A stretch of 64,000 nt of DNA, taken from Tolypeutes matacus. Taxonomy: Eukaryota; Chordata; Mammalia; Cingulata; Chlamyphoridae. The notes under the pieces were generated by a model. It ran no database searches. It was not told the origin of the DNA and saw only the letters and a list, made by a program, of their open reading frames with translations. How positions within the stretch are numbered: the first letter of the stretch is position 1; each line of letters begins with the position of its first letter. The DNA lies in contig JAKSZT010054565.1 of assembly GCA_026826555.1 (NCBI GenBank), positions 8,501,820 to 8,565,819 of the forward strand, written 5' to 3'. Of the stretch, positions 32,546 to 43,590 are shown in pieces. The translations under genes and the position numbers were made by a program.

Positions 32546-32948
32546 TAGAATAAGCAAATTTGTAGAGTCAGAATCTAAAATACAAGTTACCAGAAGACAT
32601 GTCAGAAGTAGGAAATGAGGAGTTAATTCTTCAATTGTGTAGTTTCTATTTGGGTTGATCATAGAGTTTTGGCAGTAAGTAGTGGTGATGGCATCACATT
32701 ATGAACATAATTAACAGCACTCAACTCTATATGTGAATATATATATATATATGTGAATAGGCTAAAAAGAAATTTTAGGTTGTATATATGTTACTAGACT
32801 AAAAGTTAAAAACAAAATATAGGACTGTACAACACAAATAGTGAACTCTATTATAAACTATGGACTATATTTAATAGGACAATTATAAAAATGTTATTTT
32901 ATGAATTATAATAAATATACCATACTAATGCAAGATGTTAATAAGAGG

Positions 32949-33398
32949 GTGGTGATTAGGGTTCTACAGGGAAACAGAATCAAAAGGAGATATCTGTAAA
33001 TATTATGAGATATTATAAAATTGTCTCATGCAACTGTGAGGATGTACACATCCAAATTCCATAGGACAGGCTGCAAGCTGGGAACTCCAATGGTTTTCGA
33101 TGAATTCCCCAGGAGAAGCTGGCTGGCTGAAGTAGAGATGAAAATTCTCTCTTCTGACAGCTGAAATGATCACTTCCCCTTTTAAAGCTTTCAAATGATT
33201 GGATGATACTTCTCTCATTGCTGAAGGCAATCTCAGTTGATTGTAGATGTAATCAGCCATTGATACAATAAATTTAGTGATGATTTAAGTCCATGAAATG
33301 TTCTCACAGTAACCATTAGGCCAGGGCTTGCTTGACCAAACAACTGGGCACCATTAACCTGGCCAAGTTGACACATGAACCTAACCTAACCTACAGAT
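32949..33398 (-). repeat. dispersed repeat of about 450 bp inserted in the L1-F 3'UTR
   Basis: The reverse complement aligns with 40082-40535: GTGTCAACTTG..CAGGTTAATGGTGCCCAGTTG, CTTGCAGCCTGTCCTATGGAATTTGGA, ending TTCTGTTTCCCTGTAGAACCCTAA. L1 3'UTR text flanks it on both sides. Common mammalian repeat; name not assigned. Confidence 0.75.
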
Positions 33399-33468
33399 GG
33401 GAACTCTGTATTTTATGCATGATTTTTCTGTAAAGCTACAAGATCTCTAATAAATAAAAAGTAATCCA

Positions 33469-33800
33469 CAAAACAATACATACAATGTGATCCTATCTAA
33501 ATTTAAAAGATAGACTAATAATCAGACAGATGGCCATAAATACTATTCAATTATATCCATTAGCAATAATCTAGAAGGATGTACACTCAGTTATTAACAG
33601 CAGCTACTTCTTGGGAAGAGAGCAGAATTGGGGTGGAAAAAGAAGGAAAAAGCCATTTTCCCTTCAGGGTATGCATGCTTTTACATTTGTATTTTTATAC
33701 AAGCATATTTTTGTGTATTATTTGTATGCTTTTTGTAAGTACTACAAATTAATTATATTTTTAATGGAAATACTACCTTCATTTACAGTTCTTTCACTGG
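33469..33800 (+). repeat. old L1 3'UTR-like segment, right part
   Basis: ACAATGTGATCCTATCTAAATTT, CTAGAAGGATGTACACTCAG and GGGTATGCATGC..ACATTTGTATTTTTATAC continue the segment at 31880-32011. Confidence 0.45.
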
Positions 33801-34489
33801 AAAGATAACTCCTGGGATAACCACAGTAAATGTGGTCTTTTTTTTTTTCTTTTTTTTTTTACTTTTGTTCATGAACCAGACATTTCTTGACACTTTGTAT
33901 TAAGAAATAGAAGTAAAAAAGAGGAACAAACACATATCTTTTTTTTTTTTTTTTTGAAACACATATCTTGAGGAGAACAGGTGTCACCTAGTGATGAGAG
34001 AGACTGTACATAGCTAGAAGCATGGAAGTTAATGGGAGAATTAACAGATAAACAAGACCTAGAGGGTCACTCCCAGAACGAGCTATGAAACTTGCCAAGA
34101 AGGAGGGTTGCCCAAGTGAGCCAGGGCAAGCTCTAATGAGGATCAACTGTACCCATCTGCTTTTCTCTACCACACTCTGCAGTTCACCTCATACATCCAC
34201 CAAGTGCAAGCAGATGGTATTTATTCTCAGGGCAAAGCTAACAGACAAATCCTTGGCAGCTCTTTTCTAAAGAAATTAAATAATCCATATTAGACAATCT
34301 AAGTCTTCTAGTTATCAAGTTGGTGCTCCAAAGTAAAATCCTCCTCATCTGCAATCAGGTGGCCTCAGCCAAAAAATTAATTTTTATCAACCTTTCCTGC
34401 CCTACCCTAAGAGCACCCAGTCAGAATTCTTGCTGGGAGAAGCCATTCCAGTTACAAAGGCCCCTTTTCTTTTCTTTTCCTTTAACATA
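33801..34489. other. non-coding DNA with two T-tracts
   Basis: T-runs at about 33838-33862 and 33940-33956. Nothing else was recognised. Short frames near 33988-34270 on opposite strands are unsupported. Confidence 0.45.
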
Positions 34490-35330
34490 TTTTATCGTGG
34501 AAAACATTTTTTACTTAAAATTTACCATTAAAACCATCTTTAAGTTTACAATCCAGTAGCATTACATTCACAATGTAATTCACCATCTATTTCAGAGCAT
34601 TTTCATCAACCCAAACAGAAACACCAGACCCATTAAGAATAAATAACCCCGTTGTCCCCTGGTAATCACTATTCTACTTTCTGTCTCTATGAATTTGTCC
34701 ATTCCAAAAAATTCATATAGGTGGAATCATAAAATATTTGCCCTTTTGTGCCTGGCTTATCAATATCATGTCTTCAAAGTACATGCATGTTGCAGCATGG
34801 ATCAGAACTTCATTTTTATGGCTGAATACCACTCCATTGTATGGATATGCCACATTTTGTTTATCCTTATATTTGTTAATTGATGTTTAGGTTGTTTCCA
34901 CCTATTGGCTATTGTGCATAATGCTATTATGAACACTGGCATACAAATATCTGTTTGAGACCATGTTTTCAATTCTTTATTTCAGTTCATTGGGGTATGT
35001 ACCCAGGAGTGGAATTTCTGAGTCATATGGTAATTCAATCTTTAATTTTTTGAGGAATCACCAAACTGTTTCCAAAGTGTCTGCACCATTTTACATTCCC
35101 ACCAGCAATGCATGGGAATTCCAGTCTCTCTACATCCTCACCAACACTTGTTATATTCCCCTTTTTTATACTAGCCATCCCAATGGTTGTGAGGTGGTAT
35201 CTCATTGTAGTTTTGATTTGCATTTCCCTAATGGATAATGATGCTGAGCATCTTTTCATGTACTTAATGGCCTTTTGTATATCTTCTTTGGAGAAATGTC
35301 AACTCAAATCCTTTACCCCCTTTTAAAAAA
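34490..35330 (-). mobile_element. old minus-strand L1 (ORF2 end and 3'UTR)
   Basis: On the minus strand the order is ORF2 C-terminal text (35259-35035, [20 protein letters not shown]), then typical 3' sequences ending near TTTTCCACGATAAAATATG. Plus-strand CATTCCCACCAGCAATG and ATGGCTGAATACCACTCCATTG are the usual reverse-L1 text. Frames are broken. Confidence 0.8.
35035..35259 (-). pseudogene. L1 ORF2 C-terminal remnant
   Basis: The 74 open codons include [20 protein letters not shown] and a decayed cysteine domain. It is part of the minus-strand L1 at 34490-35330. The cysteine pattern is not intact. Confidence 0.75.
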
Positions 35331-35519
35331 TATTGATGGTATTTATACACACTCTTTATCCACCAAACATACACTTCCTTTTCTGCCTTCCCACACTCCA
35401 TGGTAACTTCTAATATACTTGGTCTCTGTGGATTTGCTATTTATAGACATCTCCTATACATACCTAAAGTGGAATTGCTGCCGGATATGGTAATTCTGTA
35501 TCTAACTTTTTTAATACAT

Positions 35520-35885
35520 GAAAAATAGAGAAGTTATGAACCAAATCAAACTACAATACTGGATTTTATATTTACCTATGAAATTCCCTTTACTATTGTT
35601 CTTTTTTTTTTCCCTCTTGGCTTCAAGTTACTGTCTAGTGTCTTTTTATTTCAGCCTGCTAAATTCCCTTTAGCATTTCTTATAGGGCAAGTCTACTGGT
35701 AATGAACTCCCTCAACTTTTATTTATATGCAAGTGTTTTAATTTTTCATTCATTCTTGAAGGATCACTTTGCCAGATATAGAATTCTTGGTTAACATTAG
35801 GACTTTAAATATATCATCCCACTGCCTTTTGGTCTCCATGGTTTTCGAACTCATATTTCTCCTCTTCTGGACAAGAACATCATTA
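35520..35885 (-). mobile_element. old minus-strand L1 ORF1 fragment
   Basis: Plus-strand GCCAGATATAGAATTCTTGG and TATCATCCCACTGCC..TTGGTCTCCATGG are the reverse complement of the ORF1 C-terminal text seen at 13600-13680 (EARRQW, RILYPAKL). No open frame remains. Confidence 0.7.
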
Positions 35886-36064
35886 CTTTTTTTGTTTAAT
35901 TTTTTAAAAGATACTTAGATTACATAAATGTTACACACAAAAAAATAGGGATTCCGATATGCCCCACCTCCCACACATCATGACTTTTTTTAATGCCTTG
36001 GTCTACAGAGTGCAGTAGGCCCCTCATCAGTAAATGCCAGGATAGTATTCTGCCTTGTCTGAGA

Positions 36065-36520
36065 ATGCTCCTGTTTTCATTTCCTAGGCTGCTCAAGCAA
36101 ATACCATGAAATGGGTTAGTTTAAACAATGGAAATTTATTTGCTCATGGTTTTGAGGCCAGGAAAATATCCAAATCAAATCATCATCAAATCAATGTTTT
36201 CTCCCCAAAGACTGTGACCATTCTGGGGCTGGCTGCCAGTGATCTTTGAGTCCTCTGTTACATGGCAAGACACATGGTGGCACCTCCTGGTCTCTTCTCT
36301 TCCAGGTTCTGTTTCAGCCTCTTGCTTCCTGTGGCTTTCTCTTTCTCTCTATCTGAACTTCATACTCTTATAAAGGTCTCCAGTAATAGGATTAAGATCC
36401 ATACAGATTGCGGTAGGACACATCTTAACTGAAGTAACCTCATCAAAAGGTCCTACTTACAAAGGGTTTATACCTTGTTCTTTCTACATGTAAAATACAT
36501 TCATTCCATCACACTAACTC
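36065..36520. repeat. ancient dispersed repeat related to 28247 and 47196
   Basis: TTTCATTTCCTAGGCTGCTCAAGCAAATACC, TTTAAACAATGGAAATTTATTTGCTCATGG and a CTTATAAAGG..CTCCAGTAATAGG section. Confidence 0.6.
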
Positions 36521-36539
36521 AAAAGTTTTATGTCATTTC

Positions 36540-37530
36540 AGAAAAAATGCTTAGGACAAATTACCATCAAAATCAGTTATGGGTGTGGTCTGTCCTGGGG
36601 CACAATTCCCCTCTGTGGACCTCTGAAACCTAGAGAACAAATTATCTGCTTCCAAAATACTATGGAGGGATGGGCATAGGATAAACATTCCCATTCCAGA
36701 AGGAAGAAATTGGAAGGAAAACAGGGGTAATAGATCCCAAACAATTCCAAAACCAAGCAGAGAATACTCCATTAGATTTCATGGTCTGAGAGTCATCTAT
36801 GGAATGATGTTTTGTCCTCTGGGCCTGATGGAGTGGAAGTCCCACCCCTCCCAAGTGCTTTCTCAGCAGCCATGCTCTTTCCAAACACTGGGGTGAAGTC
36901 TTCACCTTTTCCAAACATTGGGATGATGGTTAAGCTCTTCAAAAATGCCAGGACACAAGCTCCACCCTCTCTGAGCACTGGGGTGGCAGCACCTTCTTCA
37001 ATAATGGGACAGACTCCTCTCAGTTAGAGGTGGAGTGGGCATCATCATCCCAGAATCCTCAGGATTGGGGAATGAACGATGGACTACAGTAGACTTATGG
37101 TATTCTTGTATAGACTTATTGTGATTCTAGCAATGGAAGAACTTTTATCATTGATGTGAAGGCAGTAGCCACTGGAGGTTCCGAGGGGAGGAAGAGGGAA
37201 AGACAGGTGTAATATGGGGGCATTTTCGGGACTTGGGAATTGTGCTGAATGATATTGCAATGACAGATACAGGCCATTATATATCCTGTCATAACTTACA
37301 AAATTGTGCAGGAGAGAGTGTAAACTACAATGTAAACTATAATTCATGCTCAATGGCAAGGCTCCAAAATGTGTTCATCAATTTTAACAAATATACCACA
37401 GTAATGAAGGAAGTTGTTAATGTGGGGAAATGTGGGAGGGGTAGGGAGCGGGGCATATGGGAATCCCCTAAATTTTTTATGTAACATTTATGTAAATTAA
37501 GCATCTTTTTTTAAAAAAATTAAAAAGTAT
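36540..37530 (+). repeat. dispersed repeat(s) ending in an A/T-rich tail
   Basis: Left block 36544-37100 contains three degenerate internal repeats (TTTCCAAACACTGGGGTG, CAAACATTGGGATG, TGAGCACTGGGGTGG). Right block 37230-37525 ends GCATATGGGAATCCCC..AAGCATCTTTTTTTAAAAAAATT. It has the look of a degraded retroelement with a 3' tail. Frames such as 36812-37027 are not credible genes. Confidence 0.45.
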
Positions 37531-37712
37531 ATTAATGTGATAATCAGGGTAGGCTAAACATTCGTTATATCAAAAACCATGCATGTGTCCCCAGACCTAG
37601 TTTTTCTCTAGAATGCTGTTGATAAACTAAGCCTGATTTATTATATGACCATCCAGTATGGGAAAAAGCTGTACCTTTGAGTATCTTTGGTCAACCTTAA
37701 GAGATATAGCAT

Positions 37713-38200
37713 GGGAACGGATGTGGCTCAAATGATTGGGCGTCTGTCTCCCATATGGAGGGACCTGGGTTTGATCCCCGGGACCTCCCGGTAAAAATAA
37801 AAAAAAGAAAAATATAGAAGGTGTGTGGGCCACTAGGCTCCGTGCACGGGTGCGCCGCCAGGCCCCATGAGCAGGTGAGTTGTCAGGCCCCACAAGCAAT
37901 GCAGTAAGATGATGACATAACAGGAGAGTGACACAAGGGAGAGCCAAGACAAGACGCACCAAAAAAAAACAGGAACTAAGATGGTGCAGGTGGTAGGACA
38001 CCTCTCTCCCACATTGGAGGTTCCGAGAATCGAATCCCAGTGAAGACAGGAGGAAGAGGATGAGAAGAGAGGGCAGGAAATGGACACAGAGAGCTAGCCG
38101 GCAAAAGGATACAGAAACAGCGAAAACGGGGGTGGGGTGGGAGTGGGGGTGGGGGGAATGGATAGAAGTGAGTAAATAAATAAATAAATCCTTTTTAAAA
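37713..38200 (+). mobile_element. DAS SINE dimer inside composite copy 1
   Basis: Unit 1 starts GGGAACGGATGTGGCTCAA with GGTTTGATCCCCGGG. Unit 2 has TCCGAGAATCGAATCCCAG near 38022. The tail is AAATAAATAAATAAATCC. Unit 2 lacks a normal head. Confidence 0.85.
38128..38157 (+). other. G-quadruplex-prone G-run cluster
   Basis: Five G-runs of 5, 4, 3, 5 and 6 separated by one to three bases, inside the SINE part of composite copy 1. This satisfies the usual G4 pattern. The matching place in copy 3 (about 46098-46118) has far fewer runs. Confidence 0.7.
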
Positions 38201-38444
38201 ATGTATAGGGGAGAAGATACGGACTATAGTTAGTAGTAATACTTTAACAATGCTCTTTCATGATTTGTTAACAAATGTTTCACAACAATGCAGGGTGTTT
38301 GTGGGGGGCGGGGGGGGTGATGTGTGGGAGACCTGTGTGATGTTATGCATGTTTGTTTTATAAGTTCACAATGTTTACTGAACACTTATAGTTTATGTGT
38401 GTTCATGTATGAATGACATACTTCAATAAATTGTTTTAAAAAAA

Positions 38445-39578
38445 GGGCTCTAACAGTTTGTTCAGGTGGCTGGCTGAAACATGGACCAAAAGATGGCCAA
38501 CACTGCTGAGGTCAAGATGCCAGAATTGCCCTGATATACTGTAGATGAAGGGACCCAAAGGCTTAGAGAGATTGGAATATTAGAATGGATTTACCATCTA
38601 AGATTTGCCCACCCACTCCAGGACTATCCAGAAAAAACACCTTTCACCAGGACTGTGAGGAATAAATTTGTAAGCTAACTCCATCTTCCCTGAAGAGCTC
38701 TGTGGTCAGATATTACTGTAGGAACTGCTGTTATGGAACTAGGATCCTTAAACACTATGGGGATGATGGGATCCTGGGCCAGCAAACAGTAAGTGGCAGC
38801 ACTTAATTGCCAAAGACAAGGTGGGTGTGGTTACCACAATGAAAAGGAGACTCAAGCAGCAATCAAAAAAATCTGAGTTGCACAGACCTATGGCATTGGC
38901 TAATAGATCATGGGGTACCTAGAAGCAAAATAGATGGACAGTCTACTAAATTCCTACTTGACCTGTATAAGCATAAGAGTTATAGGTTGAGTGAACAGAA
39001 ACCTAACTTGAATTACAGAAACAGAGAGTCATGGCCCCTTAATCAATTCCCAGACTTGAGTCAGTTTACAGACCCAGAGGCCCTTGAATGAGGGGAAGGC
39101 CAGGTCCCCTTGGGGAAGGTTCCTGTTACAATGCCAAAAATTTATGCAGTTAATCTTCCTCCCAGCTTTCACCAAAAAGACCTATGGTCTTTTACAAGGG
39201 TAACTGTGCATTGGGGGAAAGGAAATGATTAGAAACTTCAGGGATTATTAGACACTGGCTCAAAAGTGACATTAATTCCAGGAGAACCAAAATGTCACTG
39301 TGTTCCACCAGTCAGAGTAGGGGCTTATGGAGGTCAGGTGATCGATAGAGTTTTAGCTCAGGTCCATCTGACAGTGGATCCAGTGGTTACCCAGACCTCT
39401 GTGGTTATTTCCCCAGTTCCAGAATACATAATTGGAATAGACATACTCAGCAACTGGCAGAATCCCCATATTAGTTCCCTGAATTGTGGAGTGAAGGCTA
39501 TTATGGTAGGAAAGGCCAAGTAGAAGCCACTAGAACAGCACCTACCCAGGAAAATAGTAAATCAAAAGCAATACCAGG
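38445..39578 (+). mobile_element. degraded endogenous retrovirus internal fragment (gag-pro region)
   Basis: About 1.1 kb of decayed gag-like text precedes a recognisable retroviral aspartic protease near 39245-39523. No polymerase, envelope, primer-binding site or polypurine tract was found. It is flanked on both sides by direct copies of the A-DAS element, so it either belongs to a longer version of that element or was split by it. The ERV class is not assigned. Confidence 0.7.
39245..39523 (+). pseudogene. retroviral aspartic protease remnant (ERV)
   Basis: The catalytic DTGS motif lies at 39251-39262, and a flap-proximal and substrate-groove region ends with IIGIDIL near 39432. The frame closes at a TAG at 39521-39523 and is open leftwards only a short way. 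Retroviral proteases cleave Gag and Pol polyproteins as homodimers. This one lacks flanking gag and pol frames and is a fossil. Downstream, sequence passes straight into segment A at 39579. Confidence 0.8.
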
Positions 39579-40056
39579 CTGTCCTGATTTTGTGATAATC
39601 AGGGTAGCCTAAACATTCGCTATATTAGAAACCATGCGTTTGTCCCCAGACCTAGTTTTTCTCCCTAGGTCTGGTTTTTAGAATGCTGTTGATAAACTAA
39701 GCCTGATTTATTATATGACCATCCTGTATGGGAAAAGACTGTAACTTTGGGTATCTTTGGTCAACCTTAAGAGATATAGCAGGGAAACAGATGTGGCTCG
39801 AGTGGTTGGGCGTCCGTCTCCCTTATGGTGGGACCTGGGTTCGATCCCCGGGACCTCCCAGTAAAAAGAAAAAAAGAAAAATATAGAATGCGTGTGGGCC
39901 GCCAGGCCCCGCATGAGCTACCAGGCTCTGTGCGCAGGTGAGCCACAGGGCCCCATGAGCCACACAGCAAGATAATGATGTAACAGGAGAGTGACACAAG
40001 GGAGAGCCAAGATGAGATGCACTGAAAAACCAGGAACGAAGGTGGTGCAGGCAGTA
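39579..40056 (+). mobile_element. A-DAS-B composite retroposon, copy 2 (truncated)
   Basis: Segment A 39579-39781, DAS unit 1 from 39782, with the break in unit 2 at about 40056 before segment B. It begins with a 7-bp inverted repeat, CCTGATT at 39583-39589 and AATCAGG at 39597-39603. It directly abuts the protease remnant. Confidence 0.8.
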
Positions 40057-40081
40057 AAAATATATATGTGTGTGTGTTTTT

Positions 40082-40535
40082 GTGGTAGACTGTGATGGTT
40101 AGGCTAATGTGTCAACTTGTTCAGGTAATGGTGCCCAGTTGTTTGGTCAAGCAAGCACTGGGCTAATTATAATACAAGGATATTTCATGGACTTTAATCA
40201 TCAGTGAGGTGATTGCATATATAGCTGGTTACATCTACAGTCAACTGAGGAGATTGCCATCAGCAACGACTGACATTTCATCCAATCAAAAGGCCTTAAA
40301 AGGAGAAGTGATTTCAGCATTCAGAGAGAGAATTCCCACCTCTATTTCAGACAGAGTCTCATGGGGAACTCATCAAGGACCTTCACTGGAGTCCCTGGCT
40401 TGCAGCCTGCCCTACAGAATTTGGACTTGAGCATCCCCATGGTCATGTGAGAAAATTTTATAAAGCCTCATACTATTTACAAATATCTTCTGTTGGTTCT
40501 GTTTTCCTAGAGAACCCTAACTAATACAGTAATTG
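40082..40535 (+). repeat. dispersed repeat of about 450 bp, same family as 32949-33398
   Basis: GATGGTTAGGCTAATGTGTCAACTTG, GGTGCCCAGTTGTTTGG, CAATCAAAAGGCCTTAAAAGG, CTTGCAGCCTGCCC, ending TTTTCCTAGAGAACCCTAACTAATACAG. The frame at 40209-40430 is the same reading as the minus-strand frame at 33003-33260 and reflects repeat homology, not a gene. Confidence 0.75.
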
Positions 40536-40861
40536 AAGTAAAAGTCAATTAAAATATGAACAAAACATTTGAGTCCAAATTTTGAATCTGAAAAAAAAAA
40601 ACTTGCAACACACTTGGAGAGGACACCAGCATCCATCAGGAAGGTAAAGATGATTACTTGGCTTTTTGCATTTTTATGTACAGTTTTGTTTTGTTTTTTA
40701 AGTCTTTTTATCTACTTAATGCAAACAGAATATCTGATATTTTTAGATGATGTCTCAGTAGTTTTCCTATCCAGTTGCAATATTACTAAACTTTTGAAAT
40801 ACATTTCCCTGTTTCTCATCCATTCAGTACTCATCCTGTTAGTACTTCTGTTATGAAATTG
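40536..40861. other. AT-rich DNA, nothing recognised
   Basis: A 95-codon frame (40569-40856) is rich in L, F and V and could read as membrane segments, but it has no start context, splice sites or family resemblance. I treat it as chance. Confidence 0.45.
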
Positions 40862-41040
40862 GAGTCACTTTTTCCTAGGTTAGTATCCAGGCTCTGCCAC
40901 ATACCAGTATGTGATCCTATAATCTTTCTTAACTAACTCATTGAGCTTCATTTTCTTAATTAATAATTATTAAACACAATCATACATGCAAAGCATTTGG
41001 TACAGTGCCAGAGATATAGTGAGTTTTTACTATTATTTCT
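40862..41040 (+). repeat. MIR SINE fossil
   Basis: ATCCAGGCTCTGCCACATACC, CTTAACTAACTCATTGAGC, CAAAGCATTTGGTACAGTGCC follow the MIR order. Confidence 0.65.
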
Positions 41041-41073
41041 TTTTTTCACACTCAAATGTGAACATTACTATAA

Positions 41074-41132
41074 AGGCTTTTAACCTAATAAATCCCCATT
41101 ATAAAAGCCAACCTATTTCTGGTATTTTGCAT
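41074..41132 (+). repeat. short copy of the repeat end seen at 55600 and 56275
   Basis: AATAAATCCCCATTATAAAAGCC..ATTTCTGGTATTTTGCATT parallels the ends of the two copies near 55610-55670 and 56270-56340. Confidence 0.55.
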
Positions 41133-42323
41133 TGGTAGCCTTTAGAAAACTAAGTATGTAATAACTGCATCTGGGAAGCACCTAAGCCCAGAATTGTGAT
41201 ACCATAATACCATAACAAATATCAAAGGGCTCTGAAACACTTTACACCTTAAGGAACTCAAAAAAGAGGGGCAAAATAAACCCAAAGCTAGTAGAAGAAA
41301 GGAAATAATAAAGATTATAGCACAGACAAATAAAATAGAAAATTTTAAAACAATATAGAGATTCAATGAAACTAAGTTTGTTCTTTCAAAAATCAACAAA
41401 ATTGACAAACCTTTATCTAGACTGACTAAGAAAAAAAAGAGATGATTCAAATTACTAAAATCAGAAATAAAGAGGGAAATTATTACCTACTTTATAGAAA
41501 TTAAATGGATTATAAGAGAATACTACAGACAACTGTTACACTAACAAATTGGATAATCTAGATGAAATGTAAAAATTCCTAGAAACACACAAACTACCAA
41601 AACTGACTCAATAAGAAACAGAAAATCAGAATAGACTTATAATAAATAAGGACATTGAATCAGTAATCGAAAACCTCCCAACAAAGAAAAGTCCAGGAGC
41701 ATATGGCTTCACTCATGAATTCTACCAAACTTTCAATGAACTAACAATAAATCTTCTCAAACTCTTCCATGAAATTGCAGAGGGAACACTTACTAACTCA
41801 TTCTATGAGGCCAGCATTACCCTGAGACTGAAGAAAGAAAAAGCTACTAGAAGGAAAGAAAACTACAGACCAACATCTCTTATGAAAATAGACAGGAAAA
41901 TCCTCAACAAAATACTAGCAAATGAAATTCAGCAGCACATTAAAAAGTTTATACACCATGGCCAAGTTGGGTTTATCCTTCAAATGCAAGAGTGGTTCAA
42001 CATACAAAAATCAATCAATTTAATATACCACATTAATACAACAAAGGAAAATACCATATGATCATCGCAATTGATACAGAAAAAGCATTTGACCAAATCA
42101 CCCTTTTGTGATTAAAAAAAAAAAAAAACATGCAGTAAACTAGAAATAGAAGGGAACATCTTCAATATGATTAGTGCTATACAACAAAAACCCACTGCAA
42201 ATGTTATATTCAGTGATGAAAAACTAAATGCTTTTCCCCTAAGATCAGTAACAGACAAGATGCCTACTTCCACCATACCTATTCAACATAGTACTGGAAG
42301 TTCTTGCCAGAGCAGTTAAACAA

Positions 42324-42383
42324 TAAATAAATAAATAAATAGATAGATAGATAGATAGATAGATAAATAAATAAATAAATAAA
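42324..42383. repeat. (AATA)n(GATA)n(AATA)n microsatellite
   Basis: AATA units flank about six GATA units inside L1-G. Confidence 0.95.
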
Positions 42384-42465
42384 AGCATCCAAACTGAATA
42401 GGAAGAAGTAAAACTTGCTTTATTCAAAGATGATATGAATTTGAATGTAGAAAACCCTAATGAAT

Positions 42466-42489
42466 ACATACACACACACACACACACAC
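42466..42489. repeat. (AC)n microsatellite
   Basis: About twelve AC units within L1-G. Confidence 0.9.
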
Positions 42490-42548
42490 TCAGCTTAGAG
42501 CTAATAAACAAATTCAACAAAGTTGCAGGGTACAAAATTAACACATAA

Positions 42549-42721
42549 GGAGTAGCAGATGTGGCTCAACCAGTTGAGTGTCTGCCTCCCACATGGGAGG
42601 TCCCAGGTTCGGTTCCCGGTGCCTCCTAAAGAAGACAAACAAACAATGAGGAGACAACGAGAGCAAACAATGAAAAAATAACAACAAGCAAACACAAGGG
42701 AGCCATCTCGGGGGTGTGGAG
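42549..42721 (+). mobile_element. DAS SINE in L1-G
   Basis: AGGAGTAGCAGATGTGGCTCAA, GGTTCGGTTCCCGG, AAGAAGACAAACAAACAATG. TSD AATTAACACATAA is at 42536-42548 and 42722-42734. Confidence 0.95.
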
Positions 42722-43496
42722 AATTAACACATAAAATCAGTTATATTTTAATACACTAGCAATGAACAATCTGAAAAGGAAATTAAGGAAACACTTCCAT
42801 TTACCAGAGCATCAAAATCAATATAATAGTTATTAATAAATTTAATCAAGGAGGTACAAGACTTGTACACTGAAAATTATAAAACATTGCTGAAAGTCTT
42901 AAAGATGACAAATAAATGGAAAGACATCTGTGTTCAAGGACTAGAAGAATTAATATTAAGATGCCAATACTAACCAAAGTGATCAACATATTCAAAACAA
43001 TCCCTAGCAAAATTCCAGCAGGCTTTTTTGCAAAAATGGAAAAACCCATCCTAATATTCATATGGAATTTCAAGGGACACTGAATAACCAAAACAATCTT
43101 GGAAAAGAACAAAGTTGCAGAACACACAATTCCCTATTTCAAATCTTACTATAAAGCTAGAATAATTACAGCAGTGTGGTACTGGCATCAGGATAGACAT
43201 ACAGACCAATGGAAAAGAATTGAGATCCCAGAAATAAATCCTCACATCTATAGCTAATTGATTTTTGACTAGGGAGTCAAGTCTATTCAATGGGGAAAAG
43301 AATAGTCACTTCCACAAATGTGCTGGGAAAATTAGATATAATTTATAAAAGAATCAAGTTGGACCCTTATGTTATATCATATACAAAAATTAATTCAAAG
43401 TGGATCAAAGACTCAAATTTAAAAGCAAAAACTATAAAACTCTTAGAAGGAAAGAGGGGAAAATTGTCATGACCTTGGATTTGGCAATCATTTCTT

Positions 43497-43590
43497 TTTT
43501 TTTTTTTTTTTACCGGGAGGTCCCGGGGATCGAACCCAGGTCCCTCCATATGGCAGACGGACGCCCAACCATTTGAGCCACATCCGCCCC
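43497..43590 (-). mobile_element. DAS SINE monomer in L1-G
   Basis: Plus-strand T-run, TACCGGGAGGTCCCGGGG, ATCGAACCCAGG, ending CACATCCGCCCC. TSD CAATCATTTCTT is at 43485-43496 and 43591-43602. Confidence 0.97.

Larger units (their letters stand above)
32025..33455 (+). mobile_element. L1-F, 5'-truncated old L1 (ORF2 end plus 3'UTR)
   Basis: Bounded by a 13-bp TSD AAAAAGTAATCCA at 32012-32024 and 33456-33468. It contains the ORF2 end (to about 32545), an older-type 3'UTR, an inserted repeat (32949-33398), then the true end TTTTTCTGTAAAGC...AATAAATAAAAA. An A-run lies at 32083-32106. Confidence 0.88.
37536..38444 (+). mobile_element. A-DAS-B composite retroposon, copy 1
   Basis: Segment A 37536-37712, DAS dimer 37713-about 38200, segment B 38201-38430, AATAAA 38425-38430, short A-tail to 38444. 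Copy 3 (45835-46744, minus) has the same order and junctions. Copy 2 (39579) has A plus the first SINE unit. The shared internal SINE position shows the SINE was part of the element when it multiplied. Confidence 0.8.

Noticed and set aside
36900..37010. CRISPR-like spaced repeats (CACTGGGGTGG-type motif three times)
   Set aside because: Copies are degenerate and irregularly spaced within a dispersed repeat of a mammalian genome.
37536..40056. An intact provirus with two long terminal repeats
   Set aside because: The flanking repeats end in AATAAA plus poly-A, one complete copy elsewhere has an 11-bp L1-like TSD without any ERV sequence, and no primer-binding site or polypurine tract is visible.
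40569..40856. Possible small membrane protein (95 codons, hydrophobic)
   Set aside because: AT-rich sequence readily gives F, L and I-rich frames. No splice sites, promoter or family resemblance.
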